Shown: in pieces, positions 17,343 through 25,497 of the stretch | How the letters are laid out: every line of letters begins with the position of its first letter | Numbering within the stretch: the first letter of the stretch is position 1 | Origin: Trebonia sp963785645 | GTDB taxonomy: Bacteria; Actinomycetota; Actinomycetes; Streptosporangiales; Streptosporangiaceae | Assembly: GCA_963785645.1 (NCBI GenBank) | Contig: CAWAWG010000012.1 | Coordinates: 372,001-436,000, forward strand | Reading direction: 5' to 3' | Length of the DNA: 64,000 bases | Made by a program: the position numbers and the translations under genes | Notes under the pieces: model-generated | What the model was told of the DNA's origin: nothing | Database searches by the model: none | The model's input: only the letters and a program-made list of their open reading frames with translations

Positions 17343-18523
17343 GTCCCCGCCGGCGGCACAGTACGCCGCGGGTGCTTACCGCGAACCTGGAAACCGTGGT
17401 GCTGGCCTGGTCGCGGTCCCCGGTCCGGTCCTTGACGGGAACCGGACCGGGGCGCCCCGGGACCGTTCCAAGACGGTCCGGTCCTGGCCCCTGGTCCTGC
17501 TGGCCTTCCCGGCCGCCGCCGAGGTGTGGTCCGGCTGGGTCGGGATCGCGCAGGAGACCGGGTTCGGGCGGGTGTCCCTGCTGCCGGGCATCTGGTCCTC
17601 GCTTCACCTGGACACGACCATCACCCTGCCGATCGGCGTCGAGGCGTACGCCGCCTATGCGCTGCGCGCCTGGCTGGCGTCTGAGCCCTGGATCAGCCCC
17701 CGGACCCGCCGGTTCGCCAAGTGGTCCGCGATCTGCTCCTTCCTGCTGGGCATGGGCGGCCAGGTCGCCTACCACCTCCTGGTCCAGGCGGGGGAGTCTC
17801 GCGCGCCATGGGGCATCACCACCGTGGTGTCCTGCCTGCCGGTCCTGGTCCTGGCCATGGGGACCGCGCTGGCCCACCTGCTGCGCGGCGACGCCTCGGC
17901 CGGGGACACCCCGGACAGCCGGTCCGCCGGACCAGCCGACGAGCGGTCCCCGGGCTGGTCCGCCGGGGACCAGCCCGAGGACCAGCCAGACCGGGACCAC
18001 GGGACCAGGACCACGGGCCGGGCCAGTCCCCCCGCGAGGACCAGCGAGCCCCGGTGCCCGTCCGGTCCGGCAGGACCGGCCGGCCCCGCCAAGGAGCTGA
18101 CTCCTGGTCCCCCGCGCCCGCAGGACGTGCCAGGCGTTGCGTATCGCCCGGGAGCTGGCCGCAGCCGGTAAACCTGTGTCACGGCGGGCACTGCGCAGCC
18201 ACGGGGTCAAAGGGTCCAACGAGGGCCTGAACGCGCTCGCCCGCCAGCTCAACGCGGAGCTAGCGAACGACTGGACCACCGCCTCAGAGCCGTACCGTCC
18301 GGTCGTCACTACCGACGTCAGCGAGGTCGCCACCGCCTCGCATGTCTGTACTGAATTAGTGATTGAGTTGCGTGTGCGCCAAGCCAGGCAGCGAGGCTGC
18401 GGTGGCCACCCAGTCAGACACTGGCGAGTTACGGCGCGCCGCAGCGAGTACGTCTGCGGTGGGCGGCACGCGCCAGGTCGACCATCCCGAGAGGTCGTGA
18501 ACGGTGGGGTCGAGCCGGGCTAG
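17326..18523 (+). CDS. Membrane protein, DUF2637/Spd-like, of element 1 (frame interrupted)
   Basis: Starts ATG 17326, overlapping the integrase end by 17 bp. About four hydrophobic helices are visible (SWPLVLLAFPAAAEVWSGWV, SLLPGIWSSLHLDTTITLPI, FAKWSAICSFLLGMGGQVAY, ITTVVSCLPVLVLAMGTALA), then a Pro/Asp/Gly-rich linker. A one-base shift near 18130 is needed to reach the conserved tail CQALRIARELAAAGKPVSRR, which matches element 2. The layout resembles membrane proteins of actinomycete integrative elements thought to help conjugative spread. The end beyond about 18300 is uncertain. Confidence 0.65.
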
Positions 18524-18779
18524 GCAGCTCATTAGCCTGAGGGCCTCATCTGCCTCAGGCTCGGAGGCAAGGATCCCCGCCTGATTCCGGATCGGCCTGA
18601 GTCACAAGCACACGGTAGACGACGATGTCCAGTCTGACTGGACAGAAACGACGAGAACGCCGTCCGCGTTCGTCCGGGAAGATCGCCGGACGCCAGCCGG
18701 ACAGCCAGCGTGGGCCTTGACCACGAAAACACCCGTCAAGGAGCGCACACAATGGCCCCCCACGTTCCCACTGCCCAAG

Positions 18780-20285
18780 TCACCACGAACCATCGCCGCC
18801 CCCCACGCTTCGACGCTTGATGCGCACCATCGCCTTCTCGGCAGCGCGCGGAGCCGGCGATGCGGCCGGGCCTCGGCCGTGGTCGGCACCATCATCTGGT
18901 TGCTGAGCCACAGATAACCGGCGCCACACGACAGGAACCCCAGCCTGTGGGATGCATGGTCCCATCCTGCACGCGGTCACGGATGACGCTGGCTTCCGCG
19001 TGCAGCGGCACTCGATGGTGTACGCCGTGCCGAGACGACCGCGGCCGGTCGAGCGAATGCCGCTCGACCGGCCAGTGGTAGTGCCCGATAATGCAGTGTT
19101 GTCCACTTGCTTCGGGAAAGCGAGCACGAGAGCCAATGGCTTTTTTTGCTCCGCTAGGCGAGCAGCCCAGGGTGTAACCTGCTGCTCTAGTAGCTGGCAA
19201 ACAAAGTCTTCTCGCCAGTTGCAGACGCGTGCGGATATGGCTTGCGGATCGGCGGAGGTACCGAAAGCTGTTTCCGCAACTTTAGCAATGAGCTTCGGCC
19301 GTTCGGGCTCGCGATCACCCCACCCGGGCTCTTTAACTCTCCAACGTTCACCAGACAGGCGATCCTTCTTATTGGACAGCTGCTTATAAAGATTGGTCCT
19401 CTGGCCCTCCGCAAGAAGCCCGTTGCGATAACCATGCTCGATTAGCCCGGCGAGCGAGACACCCCAAGTCCTCTTAAGGGGCATCAAGGACATGAGGGTA
19501 GCTGGTTGTGGCCAGCAATCAAAGAGAACACTTCTCGGGAGCAGTAGTTCAGCCGCAAACGCGTAGGCTTCCGCCTCAAGGTCGCCGTCGCGCCGAATGT
19601 AATGCATCACAAGATGGCCAAGCTCGTGAGCTATCGATAGTCTAGTGCGTTCCCAAGATGAGGTTGCGCGCACTGCAATAAGCGCCCATTCAAAGGTCGG
19701 CCCTAGCCAAGTGGAGAATGCATCATGATGTTTTGCGTGCAACTCGGCGGCGAAGTCGAGAACCGCAATATAGATCCCGCCACGCTCAAGAGAGCGAGTC
19801 AGGTGAGGAATCGGTTCTTCATTGCCGATACCTAGTGCCTTGCGGGTTAGCTGTGCCGCGTCTATCGGATTTGTGCCGTTCGGTGTCCGGGGCAACTTTA
19901 GATATGGCAAGCGGACCGACTCATACACAGAGCTTTGTATGAGGTCGCCAACTAGTCTTGCCCACGCTACTAGTTGATCCTCCTCTCCCTTGGTCATCGC
20001 TTTCTTCGCACGGAACAACAAACTACCGCGCTGCACTGGTGTAACTGGCGGGGCAGCCAGAAACTTGACTGGAAATTCCAGCGCACGCGCAAGTCTGTGC
20101 GCCCGATCCATATCTACGGTCGTTGACAGGCTGTTCTCAAGGCGCGAGTAACGATCGGGGGTCATGTCTGCCCGCTCTGCTACCGCTTGCGCCTTGAGTC
20201 GCTGAATTACACGGGCGTCTCGTAGTCGTTCGCCGAAGATTTCTAGCTCAGATGCTGTCGTCCCCCACAGCGGAGTCGGTTTCAT
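18780..20285 (-). CDS. XRE regulator with ImmA/IrrE metallopeptidase domain
   Basis: Start ATG 20283-20285 with AAGGA eight bases upstream. The N-terminal HTH (FGERLRDARVIQRLKAQAVA, then ADMTPDRYSRLEN) is followed by a gluzincin domain with the active-site motif RLSIAHELGHLVMH and downstream AEAYAFAAELLLP. ImmA/IrrE proteases cleave partner repressors in mobile elements, phage immunity and radiation responses. The last ~100 codons (from about 19100) are low quality and another frame looks at least as good, so the C-terminus is doubtful. It overlaps the upstream gene by 38 bp, suggesting coupling. Confidence 0.82.
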   Translation of the reverse strand: MKPTPLWGTTASELEIFGERLRDARVIQRLKAQAVAERADMTPDRYSRLENSLSTTVDMDRAHRLARALEFPVKFLAAPPVTPVQRGSLLFRAKKAMTKGEEDQLVAWARLVGDLIQSSVYESVRLPYLKLPRTPNGTNPIDAAQLTRKALGIGNEEPIPHLTRSLERGGIYIAVLDFAAELHAKHHDAFSTWLGPTFEWALIAVRATSSWERTRLSIAHELGHLVMHYIRRDGDLEAEAYAFAAELLLPRSVLFDCWPQPATLMSLMPLKRTWGVSLAGLIEHGYRNGLLAEGQRTNLYKQLSNKKDRLSGERWRVKEPGWGDREPERPKLIAKVAETAFGTSADPQAISARVCNWREDFVCQLLEQQVTPWAARLAEQKKPLALVLAFPKQVDNTALSGTTTGRSSGIRSTGRGRLGTAYTIECRCTRKPASSVTACRMGPCIPQAGVPVVWRRLSVAQQPDDGADHGRGPAASPAPRAAEKAMVRIKRRSVGGGDGSW

Positions 20286-20964
20286 CGTCATCGTCCTTAT
20301 ACTGCCTATCGGTGATCTCGGCTTCCGACTGCGGGTCTTCGTTGTCCCAGCGTCCGACCAGGTCTTCCAGGTCGTCGTCATCGTTGCCGCTACCCGGGGC
20401 GGGCGCGGAGGCAACGGGCAGGATGAGGAGATCGGCCGTGATGTCGACCTCTTCCAGTCCCTTGCACTCCATGACCCAGCCGTCCGCCAGCTCCAAGACC
20501 CGGACCAGGGAGAAGGCGGACAGACTGTCTTCGGGGACGTCGAAACGCCAGAACAGTACCGGACTTCCGAGAGGCGGTTCCCCGAACAGGTCAGGATCGA
20601 GCGCCCCTTCGGGTTCCTCGATCCGGACGACCGCGGGCCGGGCGCGCAACGGAAGGCGCCATCCGACCCTCGGGAGCCACACCCTCACCCAATCCTGGCC
20701 CTCGCCGTAGACCTCTACGTCTGACAGCGCAAGGTCGGAATCATCCTCGGCCAGCTCTAGGAACCTGTCGCGGGCCATGGCCGACAGGGCTACGCCCTTC
20801 GGGGCTCGCCCCCAGGGCTCGTAGAGCTTCACGGCATCCCTGGCCGCTTGCTCGATCAGGCGGCGCACGATGGCCAGTTCCCGGCCGTAAACGGCCACCG
20901 CCTGGCCAAGCGGCGTGGGCTCGGTAGGTGATTTCACGAGACAAGATTGTGCCCGGTTTTTCAC
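20248..20964 (-). CDS. Hypothetical protein paired with the ImmA/IrrE regulator
   Basis: 238 aa, not recognised. An N-terminal helical part (GQAVAVYGRELAIVRRLIEQ, MARDRFLELAEDDSDLALSD) precedes a strand-rich middle (WVRVWLPRVGWRLPLRARPA, GSPVLFWRFDVPEDS) and a very acidic tail (DDDDLEDLVG..., KDDDDETDSAVGDDS). It ends inside the start of the ImmA/IrrE gene, so the two are translated together. It could be the substrate or partner of that protease. The GTG start at 20964 has only a weak ribosome site; GTG 20937 is an alternative. Confidence 0.7.
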   Translation of the reverse strand: MKNRAQSCLVKSPTEPTPLGQAVAVYGRELAIVRRLIEQAARDAVKLYEPWGRAPKGVALSAMARDRFLELAEDDSDLALSDVEVYGEGQDWVRVWLPRVGWRLPLRARPAVVRIEEPEGALDPDLFGEPPLGSPVLFWRFDVPEDSLSAFSLVRVLELADGWVMECKGLEEVDITADLLILPVASAPAPGSGNDDDDLEDLVGRWDNEDPQSEAEITDRQYKDDDDETDSAVGDDSI

Positions 20965-21175
20965 CTCGCCGCCAGCGACACGCCGGAAGTCAGGGCAAGA
21001 TCATCGGGCGTACTGCGATCCCGACTGACTTAGGGTGCGCCGACCGCCGGCGTCGCTTGTCGTCTCGCTTTCTAGTCTCATTCGCCAGCGTCCGGGGTTG
21101 TTCGTGGCGCACCACGTCACCGCCGGAAGCCAGCTCGCGCACAGTGCCGACCCTAGTGAACGGGCAGCCGCAGAC

Positions 21176-21230
21176 CTCGAAAGCGTGGGAGGGGGCAACC
21201 CCTCCGTGGGTTCAAATCCCTCCTCGCCCA
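21176..21230 (+). other. tRNA-Ser(CGA) 3' fragment: attachment site of element 2
   Basis: From the anticodon loop CTCGAAA the sequence follows a serine tRNA through the long variable arm (GGAGGGG-GCAA-CCCCTCC), a T-arm with TTCAAAT loop, and the 3' acceptor strand. No matching 5' half (acceptor strand GGGCGAG, D arm) exists upstream. This is therefore a truncated copy, as left at one end of an element integrated into a tRNA gene. The second integrase module starts about 200 bp downstream. Confidence 0.8.
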
Positions 21231-21238
21231 CGCGAACT

Positions 21239-21311
21239 GGTGAATTTTCACCGATTCTGGTACCGCTTGAACACGCGGCGGTGTGTTCTCACCAACTGGT
21301 GAGAACACACC
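21239..21311. promoter_or_regulatory. Palindromes and conserved 18-mer upstream of element 2
   Basis: Contains GGTGAATTTTCACC (21239-21252), the 18-mer ACCGCTTGAACACGCGGC (21262-21279) shared with element 1, and a near-perfect palindrome with 15-bp arms GGTGTGTTCTCACCA / TGGTGAGAACACACC separated by AC (21280-21311). These lie between the tRNA-Ser fragment and the AbrB-like gene and probably bind the integrase, its directionality factor or the AbrB-like protein. Confidence 0.65.
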
Positions 21312-21435
21312 GGCCAGTGTGTCAGAGCGGAGCTTCAGTCGCAGGGTCGGCCAGGATTCCCCGAGCCCCGCATCGCATCGCTCCCCCCGTCGGCTGCCTC
21401 GTAGCCGGATCGGCCCTTCCCCCGGGGAGGCAGCC

Positions 21436-21915
21436 GTGACCGCGCAGCCCCTTTCTCCTGTCATCCCCCGCTCGGGCACCGCTGTGTCCCGGGAGCGCGC
21501 CGGGCGCGCGGCGGCCCGGAGGCTGCCGCTTGCCCGGCCGGTTTCCCCGCCGCCGTCGCCCGAGGGCGTCGTGTACGGGCTCGCCCGCATCGATCCCTCG
21601 GGCCGGCTCTGCGAGCGGGCCGTCGTCGCCGCGCTGGGCTGGTCCGGCGGCGACCTGCTGACCCTCACCGCCGACGCGGGCGTGGTGACCGCGCGCCGCG
21701 ACCCGGGTGGCATGGTCGAGCTGCCGCCCACCGCCTTCATCCCCATCCCGGCGGCGCTGCGCCGCCGCTGCGGCCTGGCGCCGGGCGACCAGGTGCTGCT
21801 GGCCGCGCTCCCGGACCAGGACGCCCTCACCGCATACTGCCTCGCCGTGGTGGACCAGGCCCTCCGCGCCCGCGGCTCGTTCCCGCACGCCCAAGCACAA
21901 GGAGTACAGCGATGA
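21436..21915 (+). CDS. AbrB/MazE-like DNA-binding protein of integrative element 2
   Basis: Starts GTG 21436 behind GGGGAGGCAGCC, exactly as its paralogue in element 1. It keeps both conserved parts: YGLARIDPSGRLCERAVVAA and FIPIPAALRRRCGLAPGDQV, the AbrB-type hairpin. Its stop overlaps the integrase ATG. Clear divergence from the element 1 copy at protein level indicates two related but separately acquired elements rather than a recent duplication. Confidence 0.75.
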   Translation: MTAQPLSPVIPRSGTAVSRERAGRAAARRLPLARPVSPPPSPEGVVYGLARIDPSGRLCERAVVAALGWSGGDLLTLTADAGVVTARRDPGGMVELPPTAFIPIPAALRRRCGLAPGDQVLLAALPDQDALTAYCLAVVDQALRARGSFPHAQAQGVQR

Positions 21916-22988
21916 CCGCCGCCCCTGATTCCATGCCTTCGCCTCAGCAGGCCGCGGTGGACGCCGCCCTGCTGGTCCTGAAGTCGATGGGCCTGTCCCT
22001 GGAAGACCTGACAGGCGCTCCCTCGAACCGGCGGCCCGCGCCGACCTTCGCCGAGTACGTCCCGGTCGTGGCCGCCACGGTCACCAAGGGCACCTTGCGG
22101 GCGTACCGCCCCTACTGGAGGAAGACTGTCGAGCAGTGGGGCGAGCGGCCCATCGACGAGCCGACGCCGTCGGAGATCAAGCAGCTCGTGACCTACGTCA
22201 GGGAGAACGCGATTCCCCGCCGCAACAGCCGGGGCGGGCGCAGCGCCGGCGAGAACCTGATCTCGGCGCTGCGCTGCCTGTACCAGCGGGCCGCCGACGA
22301 CGGGGTGGTCCCCGAGAACTTCAACCCTGCCCTCAAGGTCGGCAAGCCCCGCCGCCAGGCGTCCACCCGCCGGGCACTGGACGGCGCCCTGGTCGCGGAG
22401 ATCAACCAGGTCGCCGCCACCACGGGCGACGACCCCGGACTAGACACCCTCATCCTGCGGCTCCACACCGAGACCGCCTGCCGGGTCGGCGGCGCGCTCG
22501 CGATCCGGCCGGTGGACCTGGACTCCAGGCAGTGCCTGGTCCGCCTCCGGGAAAAGGGCGAAACGGTTCGCTGGCAGCCGGTTTCCCCGACCATGATGGC
22601 GGCGCTGGTGAAGCACGCCGGGGAACGGCACGCTCCATCGGACAGGCAGCTGCTGCGCTACCGGAACGGGCGCCCGATCAGCGACCGGCGCTACGACTAC
22701 CTGTGGGACCGCATCGGCCGGCACCTGCCCTGGGTCCGCACCCAGGGGATCAGCACTCACTGGCTCAGGCACACCACGCTCACCTGGGTAGAGCGCAACT
22801 TCGGGTTCGCCACCGCCCACGCCTACGCCGGCCACACCGACGGCAAGGAGGACAAGGTCAGCGTCACGTCGACGTACGTGCGCGCCTCGGTCGCCGAGGT
22901 CGCCGCTGCACTGGCCGCGCTGACCGGCGAGCCCCACCCACTCGCGCCTGCGGTCCCGGAAGGAAGCCAGAGTGACAGCGCTAGCTGA
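21912..22988 (+). CDS. int: Tyrosine recombinase/integrase of element 2
   Basis: 358 aa, homologous along its whole length to the element 1 integrase. Catalytic residues are visible in LHTETACRVGGALAIRP, HWLRHTTLTWVERNFG (canonical HxLRHT), YAGHTDGKEDK and TSTYVRAS. A PTFAEYVPVVAATVTKGTLR core-binding start is present. It presumably recognises tRNA-Ser(CGA), whose 3' fragment lies upstream. Translation is coupled to the AbrB-like gene by a four-base overlap. Confidence 0.9.
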   Translation: MTAAPDSMPSPQQAAVDAALLVLKSMGLSLEDLTGAPSNRRPAPTFAEYVPVVAATVTKGTLRAYRPYWRKTVEQWGERPIDEPTPSEIKQLVTYVRENAIPRRNSRGGRSAGENLISALRCLYQRAADDGVVPENFNPALKVGKPRRQASTRRALDGALVAEINQVAATTGDDPGLDTLILRLHTETACRVGGALAIRPVDLDSRQCLVRLREKGETVRWQPVSPTMMAALVKHAGERHAPSDRQLLRYRNGRPISDRRYDYLWDRIGRHLPWVRTQGISTHWLRHTTLTWVERNFGFATAHAYAGHTDGKEDKVSVTSTYVRASVAEVAAALAALTGEPHPLAPAVPEGSQSDSAS

Positions 22989-24020
22989 TTTCTCCGTGGT
23001 CCGGCCCGGTCCGCGCGCCTATGGCGAGCCCGGCAGCCGCGGTCCTGGTCCGGCAGCGGTCCCCGGTCCGGTCCCCGCTGCGGGCCGGCCGGGGCGGTCC
23101 CGGACCGGTCGAAGACCATCCGGTCCTGGCCGCTGCTGGTCCTCGCGGTCCCCGCCGCCGCCGAAGTGTGGTCCGGCTGGGTCGGGATCGCGCAACTGAC
23201 CGGCTTCGGCGCGGTCCCCCTGCTGCCGGGTATCTGGTCCTCGCTGCACCTGGACACAGCCGTCACCCTGCCGGTCGGGGTCGAGTGCTACGCGGCCTAC
23301 GCGCTGCGCGCCTGGCTGGCCGGCGGCCACGCGATCAGCGACCGGACCAGGCGGTTCGCCCGGTGGTCCGCGATCTGCTCGTTCGCGCTCGGCATGGCCG
23401 GGCAGGTCGCGTTTCACCTGATGGACCAGGCCCATGTCACCCGGGCACCGTGGGGCATCACCACCCTGGTGTCCTGTCTCCCGGTCCTGGTCCTGGGCAT
23501 GGGGACCGCCCTGGCCCACATGCTGCGCGAGGACGCCGCAGCGGCGGACCAGCCAGTCGGATGGTCCGGCGGACCGGCCGACACGTGGTCCCAGGATTGG
23601 TCCGCCGAGGACCAGCCGGACCAGCATCGGGATCAGGACCACGGTCCGGACCAGGACCAGCGTCCGGACCAGGACCGGCCAGGGCAAGTCCGGGACCAGC
23701 AGGACGGGACCAGGGACACGGACCGGCCCGGCCCGTCTTCGGGGACCGGCGCCTCCGCGCTCCCTCCGGACCCGGAAGCACCGCCCGGTGCCGCCAGGCG
23801 CGTCGCTTCCCGTTCCCCGGATCAAGGGGGCGTTCAGGCATCCTTGGTTGCCCTCAAGCTAGTCACAGCGGGCAAGCCCGTGACCCGGCGGGCACTGCGC
23901 AACGGCGGGGCCAAAGGGTCCAACGCGCGGCTGAACGCACTCGCCCTCCAGCTCAATGCCGAACACGCCAATGGGGGGCGCCGTCGCGTAGGAGCGGGGC
24001 CGGGCTCAGCGCTCAGCTGA
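22972..24020 (+). CDS. Membrane protein, DUF2637/Spd-like, of element 2 (frame interrupted)
   Basis: The start GTG at 22972 (MTALADFSVVRP) is in a frame lost before about 23095. One missing base restores RSWPLLVLAVPAAAEVWSGW and the four helices seen in element 1. A Gln/Asp/Gly/Pro-rich linker of DQDHGPDQDQ type follows, then the conserved tail VTAGKPVTRRALRNGGAKGS, LNALALQLNAEHA. The element 1 copy is interrupted at a different point, so the ancestral protein of about 345 aa can be reconstructed from both. Probably a membrane component of element spread. Confidence 0.65.
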
Positions 24021-24428
24021 CGAGCGATCCTCCTGGCCGAGAGCCCAGGGAGGCGGGTACGTGAAGCACAGGCCCAGGACCACCGGCCAGCCTCGGCCGG
24101 TGGTCCTGGCAGGCGCACCGCTGGCACCGGGGTTCTTCGTCGTAGACTTCCCCGGACGGTCTGACATTGACGAGCAGGCGCGACGAGTGACGAGTGCGGT
24201 ACCGGCCCGGCGGCGAGCGAGCGACGGAACCTCTACACCCGCCCGCTTCCGCCTCGGCCTGGTCTCGACTGCGTCGTCATGGGTCCGTGATGGTGGCGAA
24301 GGCGAGCCGCCCAAGAACGACGGCTGCGTGGGTTTCGTGGTCGCCTCACCGAACCAGCGAAGCAAGGACACAGACGACTATGGACGACTATGGTAGTAAA
24401 CAGTGCTCGATCTCGGGAAGGTGATCAC
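24021..24428. other. Intergenic stretch downstream of element 2
   Basis: About 400 bases. A frame opening at 24061 (111 codons) has no recognisable feature and lower coding bias, and I do not support it as a gene. No second copy of a tRNA 3' end, which would mark the element end, is visible here. Confidence 0.4.
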
Positions 24429-24662
24429 ATGGCTCCAGACGGCTCCGAGTCGGCGGATGCGCGAGCGTACCGGCGCCTAGCGGCAATGATCCGTCAGGAG
24501 ATCAGCGACGGCAGGCTGGGGCGGGGGCGGCCGACGCCGTCAATCACTCGCCTTAGCAGCGAGTCCGGGCACGCACGGCAAACGTGCTCCAAGGCTCTTC
24601 GCCTGCTGGAGCGCGAGAGGATCGTGGCGCGCTTTCCGGGGCTCGGCTACTACGTGTGCTGA
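24429..24662 (+). CDS. Small GntR-type winged-helix regulator
   Basis: 77 aa from ATG 24429 behind GGAAGG. The GntR DNA-binding fold is clear: AYRRLAAMIRQEISDGRL, PTPSITRLSSESGHARQTCS, KALRLLERERIVARFPGLGY. No effector domain follows. Stand-alone GntR wings of this kind are KorSA/Pra-like regulators of actinomycete integrative elements. It is similar to the shifted gene at 54246 (both end near PGLGYYV). It probably controls neighbouring transfer or excision genes. Confidence 0.75.
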   Translation: MAPDGSESADARAYRRLAAMIRQEISDGRLGRGRPTPSITRLSSESGHARQTCSKALRLLERERIVARFPGLGYYVC

Positions 24663-24936
24663 TGCCGCTCTGCGGCTGACGGGATCATGCGGCGAGCCTG
24701 CGCGAGATCACCCGGCAGGACATGCGAGTCGCGGTCAGCGCCCGCAACGGTGAGGACGCCCACCGTCTCATTGTCGTCCTGCGCAGCATCTTCCGGGCGC
24801 TCCGACAGGAACGCCTCGTGCCCAGGGGCTGCGAGGGCTGGCATGGTAGTCGTGGTGGTCACGGGTGAGTACGGCTTCCTCTGCTTCTTCGGCGAAGCTT
24901 TCGGGTGTCGCGGGCCGCAGGGCGTAGTGTCGGTTC

Positions 24937-25497
24937 ATGTTCGTGATGCGGCCGGCTTGTGCTGGTGATCAGGAAGCGATCGCCGCGATGATCCGCGCGC
25001 GGAGTGGGTGGATGCGTGAACGGGGCGTTCACGGCTGGCAGGGCTGGGAGTCCTCGGCTGAGGTACTGGCCGCCCAGGCGGGTGACCCGTCGTTCCCGGT
25101 GTGGGTGATGGCCGGTGCTGGGGGCGGGATAGCGGGCTGCACGAGCCTTTACGAGCAGTCGCCGCCGTGGTTCTGGACGGTGGATGAGCAGGCCGAGCCT
25201 TCTTTCTTCCTGGCTACGACGGTGACTGATCCCGGGTTTTCGGGTCAGCGGCTGGGTGCGCTGATGGCATGGTCGGTCCTGGACCTGGCGGCGCGCACGG
25301 GGAGGCAGTGGGTACGACGCAGCACGACAGAGGCGGGCCTGGTGCGTTACTACCGCGATGTCCAGGGCTGGGACGTGGTGCGGGAAAAGGAGCACAAAGG
25401 GTTCCTGGTCACCGGGATGGCGCGGCGGTCAGAGCCCCGGGACGGCCTTCCGGTTCGCGTGGCCGCCGGGGTGCTGCCGGGCCTTTCAGGTGAATGA
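24937..25497 (+). CDS. GNAT N-acetyltransferase next to the peptide cyclase
   Basis: 186 aa with GNAT order: MRPACAGDQEAIAAMIRARS, FPVWVMAGAGGGIAGCTSLY, PSFFLATTVTDPGFSGQRLG (acetyl-CoA motif V/L-x-P-x-x-x-x-x-x-x-G) and LVRYYRDVQGWDVVREKEHK. It runs convergent to and overlaps by 12 bp the asparagine-synthetase-like cyclase gene. In albusnodin-type lasso clusters an acetyltransferase modifies a core lysine, and the candidate precursor here has three consecutive lysines. Assignment as a tailoring enzyme is inference; an antibiotic or amine acetyltransferase is the alternative. Confidence 0.75.
   Translation: MFVMRPACAGDQEAIAAMIRARSGWMRERGVHGWQGWESSAEVLAAQAGDPSFPVWVMAGAGGGIAGCTSLYEQSPPWFWTVDEQAEPSFFLATTVTDPGFSGQRLGALMAWSVLDLAARTGRQWVRRSTTEAGLVRYYRDVQGWDVVREKEHKGFLVTGMARRSEPRDGLPVRVAAGVLPGLSGE

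Noticed and set aside
24061..24396. 111-codon open frame after element 2
   Set aside because: No family features, no clear ribosome site, unremarkable composition; not enough to call a gene.
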